DNA from: Streptomyces sp. CB01373
Lineage (GTDB): Bacteria > Actinomycetota > Actinomycetes > Streptomycetales > Streptomycetaceae
Assembly (NCBI RefSeq): GCF_002803075.1
Contig: NZ_NNBK01000011.1
Location: 124,001-188,000 of the forward strand
DNA length: 64,000 nt
Direction: 5' to 3'
Shown here: positions 34,493 through 42,462 of the stretch, piece after piece
Position numbering within the stretch: position 1 is the first letter of the stretch
Layout: each line of letters begins with the position of its first letter
Notes under the pieces: model-generated
Database searches by the model: none
What the model saw: only the letters and a program-made list of their open reading frames with translations
What the model was told of the DNA's origin: nothing
Made by a program: the position numbers and the translations under genes

Positions 34493-34665
34493 GGCGTGTT
34501 TCGAAAGTGCCGTCTGCCCCGCGGCGCCTGGCACGCACGCTCGCTGCGTTGTCGGGATCGCCCACGTACACCCAGTACGAGGGCGACCCTCCGCCTTGCG
34601 ATCGCACGCACCAGACGCCGCGGGGCCCGCCCTCCGGGCGAACGACGCCACTTTCGAAACACGCC
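34493..34665 (-). repeat. 173-bp inverted-repeat element, copy 1 (MITE-like)
   Basis: A non-coding element with 22-bp terminal inverted repeats (GGCGTGTTTCGAAAGTG... at each end, one mismatch). It is flanked by CTGG on the left and CTAG on the right. It is the reverse complement of copy 2 at 59088-59260 with a single difference in 173 bp. The right flank supplies the TAG stop of the reverse-strand gene that follows. Confidence 0.85.
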
Positions 34666-35223
34666 CTAGCGGATGACGACGACCTTCTGGCCGATGGTCG
34701 CGAACATCCACATCGTCTCGCCGTCCGCGCGGGACTCGCGGATGCCGCCGGTTTTGATCGCCGGGTTGGGCGTGGGCCAGGAGCCGTCCACCGCCGCGCT
34801 GAAACCGATGACCGCCCCGTCCGTGCTGGTGAACCGCACCACGTGCTCGACGGGGACGCCGTCGGTCCCGGTGATCGCCTTCGAACGGGACGCCACCGCG
34901 TAGGTCCCCGGCGCCGGGTGGACGTTGCCGGGGCTGACCCTGAAGGTGTTCTGGACCGTCCCGTCCGCGCCGACCAGCCACACCCGGTCGTCGTTCAGCG
35001 AGTACACGACCCGCTCGCCCGTTCCGGAGCCGCGGGGCAGGGCGTCCGGGCGCCGATTGTCGCGGGGCGCCTTGGACGCGCTCGCCGCGTGCGTCGCCTT
35101 CGGGCCGGGCCGGCCGGTCAGATTCCGCGGCACGGTCGCCTGCGCCTGGTAGGCGAGGAAGCCGACCGTGAGAACGGCCGCGGCGGTGAGCCCGGCCACG
35201 AACCCCGAACTGCTCCGTGCCAC
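34666..35223 (-). CDS. Secreted or membrane-anchored protein of unknown function
   Basis: A 185-residue protein with an N-terminal signal/anchor (SSGFVAGLTAAAVLTVGFLAYQ, residues 5-26) and a Ser/Ala/Lys linker. A beta-rich domain follows with RVWLVGADGTVQNTFRVSPG and VEHVVRFTSTDGAVIGFSAAVDGS. The domain is reminiscent of L,D-transpeptidase-like folds but has no HGT...C catalytic set, so no enzymatic role is claimed. Its stop TAG is part of the CTAG bordering the 173-bp repeat. Confidence 0.78.
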   Translation of the reverse strand: MARSSSGFVAGLTAAAVLTVGFLAYQAQATVPRNLTGRPGPKATHAASASKAPRDNRRPDALPRGSGTGERVVYSLNDDRVWLVGADGTVQNTFRVSPGNVHPAPGTYAVASRSKAITGTDGVPVEHVVRFTSTDGAVIGFSAAVDGSWPTPNPAIKTGGIRESRADGETMWMFATIGQKVVVIR

Positions 35224-35335
35224 GGTCGTTCACCTCCGCATCGGTCGTACCAGCCGTCCCGCGGCGACCGTAGCAGCCGTGATCCGCTCGACCCGGGCGG
35301 CCGTGCCGGAGGCGCGGGAGCCGTAGGCTGTTTGC

Positions 35336-35989
35336 GTGCTCTTGCTCGCTCTGGATACCGCCACCCCCGCCGTCACCGTCGCCCTGCACGACGGATCGGC
35401 CGTCATCGCCTCCTCCAGCCAGGTGGACGCGCGCCGGCACGGAGAGCTCCTGCTGCCGGCCGTCGACCGGGTGCTCGCCGAGGCCGGGCTCAAGCTGGAC
35501 GCCGTCACGGGCGTCGTCGCCGGCATCGGACCCGGCCCGTACACCGGCCTGCGCGTCGGCCTGATGACGGCCGACACCCTCGGACTCGCCCTCGGCGTGC
35601 CCGTGCACGGCCTGTGCACGCTCGACGGCCTCGCCTACGCCGCCGACGTCCCCGGCCCCTTCGTCGTGGCGACCGACGCCCGCCGCAAGGAGGTCTACTG
35701 GGCTCGCTACGCCGACTCGCGCACCCGGGTCACCGACCCGGCCGTGGACCGGCCCGCCGACATCACCGACCAGGTCAGGGGCCTGCCCGCGGTCGGCGCC
35801 GGCGCGCTGCTCTACCCCGAGACCTTCCCGCAGGCGCACGAGCCCGAGCACGTGTCGGCCGCCGCTCTCGCCTCACTGGCCGCCGAGCGTCTGGCCGCCG
35901 GGGAGGAGCTGCCCGCGCCCCGGCCGTTGTACCTGCGCCGGCCGGACGCGCAGGTGCCCAAGAACTACAAGGTGGTCACCCCGAAGTGA
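35336..35989 (+). CDS. tsaB: tRNA t6A biosynthesis protein TsaB
   Basis: A 217-residue actin-fold protein that partners TsaD in threonylcarbamoyl-adenosine formation. It starts from GTG as MLLLALDTATPAVTVALHDG and has GIGPGPYTGLRVGLMTA (residues about 61-77). The stop overlaps the rimI start (GTGA), so tsaB-rimI-tsaD form a coupled operon. Confidence 0.95.
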   Translation: MLLLALDTATPAVTVALHDGSAVIASSSQVDARRHGELLLPAVDRVLAEAGLKLDAVTGVVAGIGPGPYTGLRVGLMTADTLGLALGVPVHGLCTLDGLAYAADVPGPFVVATDARRKEVYWARYADSRTRVTDPAVDRPADITDQVRGLPAVGAGALLYPETFPQAHEPEHVSAAALASLAAERLAAGEELPAPRPLYLRRPDAQVPKNYKVVTPK

Positions 35990-36516
35990 CGGGACAGACG
36001 ACGACCGGGTCCGCCCGGTGCGTGCTGCGCGAGATGCGCTGGTGGGACATCGACCCGGTGCTCGAACTGGAGAGGGACCTGTTCCCCGAGGACGCCTGGT
36101 CCCGGGGCATGTTCTGGTCCGAGCTGGCGCACTCCAGGGGCCCGGAGGCGACTCGGCGCTACCTGGTGGCCGAGGAGGACGGCCGGCTCGTGGGGTACGC
36201 CGGGCTGGTCGCCGCCGGCGGGCAGGGCGACGTGCAGACCATCGCCGTCGCCCGCGACCACTGGGGCACCGGACTCGGCTCCCGGCTGCTGACCGAGCTG
36301 CTGCGAGCCGCGTCCGCCTTCGACTGCACGGAGGTGATGCTCGAGTGCCGCGTGGACAACGTCCGCGCGCAGAAGCTCTACGAGCGCTTCGGCTTCGAGC
36401 CCATCGGCTTCCGGCGCGGCTACTACCAGCCGGGAAACGTGGACGCCGTGGTGATGCGCCTGTCCGACCCGGCAACCTCCGTCAACGGTGTACAAGGAAC
36501 CGAGATCCATGACTGA
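35986..36516 (+). CDS. rimI: Ribosomal protein S18-alanine N-acetyltransferase-like GNAT
   Basis: A 176-residue GNAT acetyltransferase. The acetyl-CoA loop VARDHWGTGLGSRLLTELL (about residues 85-103) and CRVDNVRAQKLYERFGFEPIGFRRGYY near the end are typical of RimI. The GTG at 35986 overlaps the tsaB stop. tsaB-rimI-tsaD clustering is widespread in bacteria. Confidence 0.93.
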   Translation: MTGQTTTGSARCVLREMRWWDIDPVLELERDLFPEDAWSRGMFWSELAHSRGPEATRRYLVAEEDGRLVGYAGLVAAGGQGDVQTIAVARDHWGTGLGSRLLTELLRAASAFDCTEVMLECRVDNVRAQKLYERFGFEPIGFRRGYYQPGNVDAVVMRLSDPATSVNGVQGTEIHD

Positions 36517-37615
36517 CTTGAGGGACGAGCCGCTCGTCCTCGGCATCGAGACCTCCTGCGACGAGACCGGCGTCGGCATCGTCCGCGGCACCACCCTGCT
36601 GGCCGACGCGGTCGCCTCCAGCGTCGACGAGCACGCCCGGTTCGGCGGGGTCGTCCCGGAGGTGGCCTCCCGGGCCCACCTGGAGGCGATGGTGCCGACC
36701 ATCGAGCGCGCGCTGAAGGAGGCGGGGGTCAGCGCCCGGGACCTGGACGGCATCGCGGTCACCGCGGGGCCCGGTCTGGCCGGCGCCCTGCTCGTCGGCG
36801 TCTCGGCGGCCAAGACGTACGCCTACGCCCTGGGCAAGCCGCTGTACGGCGTCAACCACCTCGCCTCGCACATCTGCGTGGACCAGCTGGAGCACGGCCC
36901 GCTGCCGGAGCCCACGATGGCTCTGCTGGTGTCCGGCGGCCACTCCTCGCTGCTGCTGTCCACGGACATCACCTCGGACGTACGGCCCATGGGGGCGACG
37001 ATCGACGACGCGGCGGGCGAGGCCTTCGACAAGATCGCGCGCGTGCTGAACCTGGGCTTCCCCGGCGGGCCGGTCATCGACCGGTACGCGAGGGAGGGCG
37101 ACCCGGCGGCGATCGCCTTCCCGCGCGGGCTGACGGGTCCGCGCGACCCCGCCTACGACTTCTCCTTCTCCGGTCTGAAGACGGCGGTGGCCCGCTGGAT
37201 CGAGGCCAAGCGCGCGGCCGGGGAGGACGTGCCGGTGCGTGACGTGGCCGCGTCCTTCCAGGAGGCGGTGGTGGACGTGCTGACCCGTAAGGCCGTACGG
37301 GCCTGCAAGGACGCGGGCGTCGACCATCTGATGATCGGCGGCGGCGTGGCCGCGAACTCGCGGCTGCGGGCCCTGGCGCAGGAGCGGTGCGAGGCGGCCG
37401 GGATCCGGCTGCGCGTGCCCCGGCCCAAGCTGTGCACGGACAACGGCGCGATGGTCGCGGCGCTGGGCGCCGAGATGGTCTCGCGGGGCCGCGCGGCCTC
37501 CGGCTGGGACCTGTCGGCGGACTCGTCCCTGCCCGTGACGGATCCCCATGTGCCGGGCACCGGGCACACCCACGACCATGTCCACGAGGTCAGCAAGGAG
37601 AACCTGTACCCGTGA
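36509..37615 (+). CDS. tsaD: tRNA N6-adenosine threonylcarbamoyltransferase TsaD
   Basis: A 368-residue ASKHA-fold metalloprotein that transfers the threonylcarbamoyl group to A37 of ANN-decoding tRNAs. The metal-binding HLASH gives His117 and His121. LGIETSCDETGVGIV is at the N-terminus and VSGGHSSLLL at about 141-150. The ATG at 36509 overlaps the rimI stop by 8 bp; a GTG seven codons upstream is possible but less family-like. Confidence 0.97.
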   Translation: MTDLRDEPLVLGIETSCDETGVGIVRGTTLLADAVASSVDEHARFGGVVPEVASRAHLEAMVPTIERALKEAGVSARDLDGIAVTAGPGLAGALLVGVSAAKTYAYALGKPLYGVNHLASHICVDQLEHGPLPEPTMALLVSGGHSSLLLSTDITSDVRPMGATIDDAAGEAFDKIARVLNLGFPGGPVIDRYAREGDPAAIAFPRGLTGPRDPAYDFSFSGLKTAVARWIEAKRAAGEDVPVRDVAASFQEAVVDVLTRKAVRACKDAGVDHLMIGGGVAANSRLRALAQERCEAAGIRLRVPRPKLCTDNGAMVAALGAEMVSRGRAASGWDLSADSSLPVTDPHVPGTGHTHDHVHEVSKENLYP

Positions 37616-37875
37616 CAGTGGCGCTGATGTGGGAGGCGCGGGCGGTCGCGGGCCGCGGGGAGGACCTGCTCGCCTGGGCGCGGCGGCAGGAACTCGGCCG
37701 GCGGCCCCTGCGGCGGGAGACCTTCCGCGCCCCGCAGGACCGGGTGCTCGTCATCACCTGGTGGGACGCGGAGTTCACCGCCGAGCTTCCGGAACTCCCC
37801 GAGCCTCCGGGGGACTTGGTCACGCGGGCCGTGCATCGGTGGCGGTTCGAGCCGGTGGACGGCCAGGACGACTGA
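37612..37875 (+). CDS. Small protein of unknown function coupled to tsaD
   Basis: An 87-residue protein (MTVALMWEARAVAGRGEDLLAWARRQ...VITWWDAEFTAELPELPEPP). The GTG start overlaps the tsaD stop (GTGA). The pattern of strands and helix is like a small ferredoxin-like or ABM-type fold, but this is weak. It is the last gene of the tsa operon. Confidence 0.72.
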   Translation: MTVALMWEARAVAGRGEDLLAWARRQELGRRPLRRETFRAPQDRVLVITWWDAEFTAELPELPEPPGDLVTRAVHRWRFEPVDGQDD

Positions 37876-37900
37876 TTGGCCTCCGGCCCCTCCGGTGGTC

Positions 37901-38055
37901 TATGATCATCACACGCAAGCGGCCAACTGAGGTTCGCAAGCAGTGCGTTGGTGGTCCAAGGAAAGACGTCCCGCTTCCTGCGGGGAGATGCAGGTGCAAG
38001 GCCTGCCCGGCGCTCGATGAAACCCCGCCCCCGGTTCTCCGGGGGCGGGGTTTTT
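37901..38055 (+). ncRNA. Candidate small RNA with own promoter and terminator
   Basis: TATGAT at 37901-37906, with TTGGCC 19 bp upstream, precedes about 145 nt of structured non-coding DNA. The region contains stems CCCGC/GCGGG (about 37970-37984) and GCAGG/CCTGC (about 37990-38006). It ends in a 14-bp perfect hairpin AACCCCGCCCCCGG with its complement (38021-38052, TTCT loop) followed by a T5 run. I do not recognise an RNA family. A leaderless small ORF is unlikely because the codon pattern is poor. Confidence 0.55.
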
Positions 38056-38278
38056 GTTGCGGCCTACGCCCACCCTCCCGCTGTCTCGGTGAGTTGAGGG
38101 ATCCCGTCCCCGGGGCTCCGCCCCCAACCCCGGCGGGGGCTCTGCCCCCTGCACCCCCGCTCCCCTCTCCTTCGGCTCAATCGCCGGGTGGGCTGTTTTT
38201 TTCAGCCCGTCCGGCGATTGAGGACGAGGCCGTTCAGGCCGAAGCGGGGGGCTGGGGGCGGCAGCCCCCAGGGGCGGG
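38056..38278. repeat. Intergenic Streptomyces repeat with long hairpins
   Basis: This gap holds a 20-bp-arm hairpin (38176-38222, CTCAATCGCCGG... with a T7 loop), a convergent-terminator-like structure, and a CTGGGGGC/GCCCCCAG stem (38252-38271). The 25 bp at 38218-38242 are identical to 51124-51148, upstream of groES. It lies beyond the stop of the reverse-strand GH3 gene and may terminate it. Confidence 0.7.
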
Positions 38279-40603
38279 TCAGGGCGTCGGCGAGACTTCC
38301 GTCTCGCAGTGCAGACGGCGCTCCGCGCCGACCTCCCGTACCGGGCCCGTCAGGCTCAGGTGGGCCGTGTGGCGGACGTCCGACGCCGATGCGGCCAGGC
38401 GGAGTTCCAGGGCGCCCGGTTCGACCACGCGCCGGCCCGTGCGGTCGGTGAACGCGGACAGGTCCGCGTGGAAGCGGAAGGTCACCCGGCGGGACTCGCC
38501 GGGCTCCAGCTCCAGCCGCCGGTAGCCGATCAGGCGGACGTCCGGGCGGGTCACCGACGCCACCGGGTCGTGCAGGTACAACTGCACGACCTCCGCGCCG
38601 GCCCGGTCACCGGCGTTGCGCACGGTCACGGAGACGTCGTACGAGCCGTCCGTGCCGATCTCCGTGCCGGTCCCGATGACATCGTTGCCCTGGAAGTCCG
38701 ACCACTCGAACGCCGTGTAGGACACCCCGTGCCCGAACGGGTACAGCGGGGTCGGGTCCAGGTTGCTCACCTCGCCCGCGAGGCCCAGCGGCGGCTGGAG
38801 GTACGTCCACGGCTGGCCGCCGGGCCCGCGCGGCACGCTCACCGGCAGCCGGCCCGAGGGGTTCACGCGGCCCGACAGGACGCCCGCGACCGCCGGGCCG
38901 CCCTCCTCGCCCGGGAAGAACGCCTGGACGGCCGCGCCGAGCCGGCCGTCCCAGCGGCCGAGCGCGTAGGGGCGGCCGGTGAGCAGGACGAGGACCACGG
39001 GGACGCCCGTCTCCACCAGCGCGTCCAGCAGCGCGCCCTGCACGCCGGGCAGCGCCAGGTCCGCCACGTCGCAGCCCTCGCCCGACGTGCCCCGGCCGAA
39101 CAGGCCCGAGCGGTCGCCGAGGACGGCCACGCACACGTCGGCCTCCCGCGCCCGGGCGACCGCCTCCTCGAAGCCCGAGACGTCGGGCTCGGAGACGTCG
39201 CAGCCCTCCGTGAACGTCACCTTCGCGTCGGGCAGTTCGCCGCGCAGGGCGTCCAGCAGGGTGGGGATCTCGATGCCCATGGGCACCTCGGGGTGCTGGG
39301 TGCCCACGTGCGAGGGGAAGGAGTAGCAGCCCAGCATGGCCAGGGCGTCCGCCGCCCGGGGGCCGACGACCGCGATCCGGGTGTCGGGGGAGAGGGGCAG
39401 CACCCCGTCCGGGTTGGCCAGCAGCACCACCGACTCCTCGGCCACCCGGCGGGCCATGGCCCTGTTCTCCGCCGAGTCCAGGTCGATCGACTCGGTGGGG
39501 GTGTCCGCGGCCCAGTCCTCGTCCAGCAGGCCCAGTTCGCACTTCTGGAGCAGGACACGGCGGGCCGCGCGCTCCACCAGGGACTCCGCGACCGTGCCGT
39601 CCTGGACCGCCGCGACCAGTTCCTTGCCGTAGCACTTCAGCGTCGGCAGTTCGACGTCGATCCCGGCGGCCAGGGCCAGGTGCGCCGACTCGGCCGGGGT
39701 GCCGGCGACCCGGTGCAGGGTCCGCAGGAAGTCGATGGCGAAGTAGTCGGCGACCACCGTGCCGGTGAAACCCCACTGGTCGCGCAGGAGTTCGGTGAGC
39801 AGCTGCGGGTCCGCGGAGGCCGGGACGCCGTCCGTCTCCGTGTACGCGGCCATCACCGAGCGCGCGCCGCCCTCGCGCAGCGCCATCTCGAACGGCGGAA
39901 GCGTGACGTCGGCGAACTCCCGGGTGCCGGCCCGCACGGGGGCCAGGTTGCGGGCGCCCGCCGAGGAGGCGTACCCGGCGAAGTGCTTCAGCGTGGACAC
40001 GATCCCCGCCGACTCCAGGCCCCGCACGTACGCGCTGCCGATCGTGCCGACCAGGTACGGGTCCTCGCCGGCGGTCTCCTCGACCCGGCCCCAGCGCGGG
40101 TCGCGGACCACGTCCAGGACGGGCGCGAGCCCCTGGTGCACGCCCACCGAGCGCATGTCCCGCCCGATGCGGCCGGCCATCTCCTCCACCAGCTCCGGGT
40201 CGAACGTGGCGCCCCACGCCAGCGGGACCGGATAGGCGGTCGCGCCCCAGGCGGTGAAGCCCGCCAGGCACTCCTCGTGCGCGACCGCCGGGATGCCGAA
40301 GCGGCCGGCCTCGGCGATCCGGCGCTGGGCGCGGGCCAGTGCCTGCGCGCCCAGCGCCGGGTTCACGGGGGCGGTGCCGAAGGAGCGGGTGAGCTGGCCG
40401 AGCCCGAGGGTGATCAGCTCGTCCCAGTCGTAGTCCGTGTTCATCTGCTCCTGGTGCGGGGCGACGCCTTCGCCGTCCGTCGCGGCGCCCACCCACACGC
40501 CGTAGAGCTGGGCGACCTTCTCCGCGAGGGTCATCCGGGACAGCAGGTCGTCGACACGGGCGGCGGCGGACAGGGCGGGGTCGCGCCAGGGGGCGGTGGT
40601 CAT
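38279..40603 (-). CDS. Glycoside hydrolase family 3 beta-glucosidase-type enzyme
   Basis: A 774-residue GH3 protein without a signal peptide, so cytoplasmic. The TIM-barrel domain includes DPRWGRVEETAGEDPYLVG (about 168-186), KHFAGY (206-211) and the nucleophile Asp286 in TVVADYFAI. The alpha/beta sandwich domain follows, with a C-terminal fibronectin-like domain (about 640-760). It probably cleaves a beta-linked oligosaccharide imported by the adjacent ABC transporter. It is the distal gene of the cluster. Confidence 0.93.
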   Translation of the reverse strand: MTTAPWRDPALSAAARVDDLLSRMTLAEKVAQLYGVWVGAATDGEGVAPHQEQMNTDYDWDELITLGLGQLTRSFGTAPVNPALGAQALARAQRRIAEAGRFGIPAVAHEECLAGFTAWGATAYPVPLAWGATFDPELVEEMAGRIGRDMRSVGVHQGLAPVLDVVRDPRWGRVEETAGEDPYLVGTIGSAYVRGLESAGIVSTLKHFAGYASSAGARNLAPVRAGTREFADVTLPPFEMALREGGARSVMAAYTETDGVPASADPQLLTELLRDQWGFTGTVVADYFAIDFLRTLHRVAGTPAESAHLALAAGIDVELPTLKCYGKELVAAVQDGTVAESLVERAARRVLLQKCELGLLDEDWAADTPTESIDLDSAENRAMARRVAEESVVLLANPDGVLPLSPDTRIAVVGPRAADALAMLGCYSFPSHVGTQHPEVPMGIEIPTLLDALRGELPDAKVTFTEGCDVSEPDVSGFEEAVARAREADVCVAVLGDRSGLFGRGTSGEGCDVADLALPGVQGALLDALVETGVPVVLVLLTGRPYALGRWDGRLGAAVQAFFPGEEGGPAVAGVLSGRVNPSGRLPVSVPRGPGGQPWTYLQPPLGLAGEVSNLDPTPLYPFGHGVSYTAFEWSDFQGNDVIGTGTEIGTDGSYDVSVTVRNAGDRAGAEVVQLYLHDPVASVTRPDVRLIGYRRLELEPGESRRVTFRFHADLSAFTDRTGRRVVEPGALELRLAASASDVRHTAHLSLTGPVREVGAERRLHCETEVSPTP

Positions 40604-40661
40604 GAAACTCCTGTCGGGTCTGTCGCTGAGGGGGGATTCGGCTGCCGCCGGTCGGGCCGGG

Positions 40662-41561
40662 TCACTTGCCGCCCACGCCCATCAGGCCGCCCACGAGGGC
40701 GCGCCGGGCCACCAGGTAGACGGCGAAGATCGGGATGCCGGAGAGGACGACGGAGGCGAGCAGCGCGGGGATGTTCACTCCGAACTCGCTGACGTAGTTG
40801 AACAGTCCGAGGGTCAGCACGCGCGGGCCGTCGGACTGGGTGAAGATCAGCGGGAAGAGGAAGCCGTTCCAGGCCTGGAGGGCCGAGTAGACGACGACCG
40901 TGCTGATGCCGCCCTTGGACATCGGGATGACGAGCTGGAACAGCATCCTGGTGGGGGAGGCGCCGTCCAGTGCCATCGCCTCGTAGAGCTCCTCGGAGAT
41001 GTCCCGCAGGGTGCCGGTGAGGATGAGCGTCGAGACCGGCATCGCGAACGCCGCCGTCGGCAGGATGACCGCGAGCAGGCTGTCGTAGAGGTTCAGCTTG
41101 GCGATCATCAGGTAGAGCGGCACGACGACCGCCTGCGCCGGGATCGCGACTCCGAGCAGGAACATGCGGAAGGCCGCCCCCGACCAGAAGCTGCGGGTGC
41201 GGACGGCGACGTAGGCGAGCGGGACGCACAGTACGAGGACGATGGCCACCACCGCCGCCGCGACGGTGATCGTGTTGGCGAGGAGATGGCCGAACCCGCT
41301 GTGCAGGACGGTGTTGTAGTTCTCCAGGGTCGGGTGCTTCGGCGGGTCCAGGGCGTTGCCCAGCGACTCGTCCTGCCGGGTCAGCGAGGTCGAGATCATC
41401 GCGTAGATCGGGATGATCACGACGACCAGCCAGATCACCGAGCCGAGGCCGGCCAGCGGGTTCGGGCGCCTGGTCCAGTGACGGCGGCGGTGCGCGGTGG
41501 CCGCGGTCACCCCCGCCTCGGGAGCGTCCAGCGGACGGCGCGGCAGCGTGTCGTGTGACAT
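40662..41561 (-). CDS. Carbohydrate ABC transporter permease (MalG type)
   Basis: A 299-residue inner permease with six membrane segments. The EAA loop region reads EELYEAMALDGASPTRMLFQLVIPMSKGG (about residues 187-215), the site that docks the ATPase. The ATG at 41561 is 4 bp after the stop of the partner permease. No ATPase gene is present here; Streptomyces sugar importers commonly share the MsiK ATPase encoded elsewhere. Confidence 0.94.
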   Translation of the reverse strand: MSHDTLPRRPLDAPEAGVTAATAHRRRHWTRRPNPLAGLGSVIWLVVVIIPIYAMISTSLTRQDESLGNALDPPKHPTLENYNTVLHSGFGHLLANTITVAAAVVAIVLVLCVPLAYVAVRTRSFWSGAAFRMFLLGVAIPAQAVVVPLYLMIAKLNLYDSLLAVILPTAAFAMPVSTLILTGTLRDISEELYEAMALDGASPTRMLFQLVIPMSKGGISTVVVYSALQAWNGFLFPLIFTQSDGPRVLTLGLFNYVSEFGVNIPALLASVVLSGIPIFAVYLVARRALVGGLMGVGGK

Positions 41562-41565
41562 TTCG

Positions 41566-42462
41566 TCACATTCCTTCCCTGGTGCTGCGCATGGCACCGA
41601 AGCCGGTCAGCCGGACCAGCAGCAGCGACAGCGCGGTGGCGGCCACGACGAGGAAGGACGCGATGGCGCTCGCGTAACCGAAGTCGTAGCTCTTGAAGCC
41701 CGCCTCGTACATCAGGTACGGCAGGATCGCGGTGTCCGTCCCGGGGCCGCCCTGGGTCAGGATCAGGACGGTCTCGAAGTAGGTGAGCGAGCCGACGATC
41801 ATCAGCACGCTGGACGTGGTCGCCGTGTTGCGCAGCTGGGGCAGGGTGATCGAGAAGAACTGGCGGTAGCGGCCGGCGCCGTCGATGGCCGCCGCCTGGT
41901 ACAGGACCTCCGGGATCTGCCGCGCCCCGCCCTGGTAGATCAGGGTGTGGAAGGGGATGAACTGCCAGCCGCCGACGAAGACGATCGCCAGGAAGGCGCC
42001 GGACGTCGAGCCGAACGTGTCCCCGCGGATGATGCCGAAGTTCGGGTCGAGCAGGGAGTAGAAGAGCAGCGCGATCGCCGTCGAGGACAGCAGGAACGGC
42101 GTGAAGAAGATCGCGGACAGTACCGCCCGGTTGCGCTGGCGGCCGGCCGCCCAGACCCCCAGCAGCAGCGAGATCACCGTCTGGAAGGTCCAGCTGACCA
42201 CGGTGAGCAGCACGGTCACCGTGATCGACTGGGTCAGGCGCGGGTCGTTGAACAGCTTCCGCCAGTTGGCCAGTCCCGCCGGTTCGGGGTCGCCCAGGCC
42301 GTTCCACGAGGTGAAGGACAGGTAGAAGGCCAGGGCCATCGGTGCGATGGCGAAAAAGGCGAAGAACAGAACGCCGGGCAGGGCCCAGGCGGCGTGCGGG
42401 CGACCGGCCCGCACGCCCTGCCCAGGCCTGCCCTTCGTCCCGGTGGAGACCGTCGAACTCAC
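41566..42462 (-). CDS. Carbohydrate ABC transporter permease (MalF type)
   Basis: A 298-residue permease with six hydrophobic segments and the EAA-like loop LYQAAAIDGAGRYRQFFSITLPQL (about residues 189-212). The GTG start overlaps the stop of the binding-protein gene (GTGA), so the proteins are made in order. It forms the membrane channel with the MalG-type partner downstream. Confidence 0.94.
   Translation of the reverse strand: MSSTVSTGTKGRPGQGVRAGRPHAAWALPGVLFFAFFAIAPMALAFYLSFTSWNGLGDPEPAGLANWRKLFNDPRLTQSITVTVLLTVVSWTFQTVISLLLGVWAAGRQRNRAVLSAIFFTPFLLSSTAIALLFYSLLDPNFGIIRGDTFGSTSGAFLAIVFVGGWQFIPFHTLIYQGGARQIPEVLYQAAAIDGAGRYRQFFSITLPQLRNTATTSSVLMIVGSLTYFETVLILTQGGPGTDTAILPYLMYEAGFKSYDFGYASAIASFLVVAATALSLLLVRLTGFGAMRSTREGM

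Noticed and set aside
37905..38020. tRNA or riboswitch interpretation of the structured region after the tsa operon
   Set aside because: No cloverleaf with a T-loop GGTTCGAATCC-like arm, and no recognisable riboswitch core; the downstream gene is on the opposite strand.
37548..38525. Forward frame through the candidate small RNA and the end of the GH3 gene
   Set aside because: It crosses a perfect terminator hairpin and repeats and reads into the antisense of GH3; no Shine-Dalgarno for internal starts.
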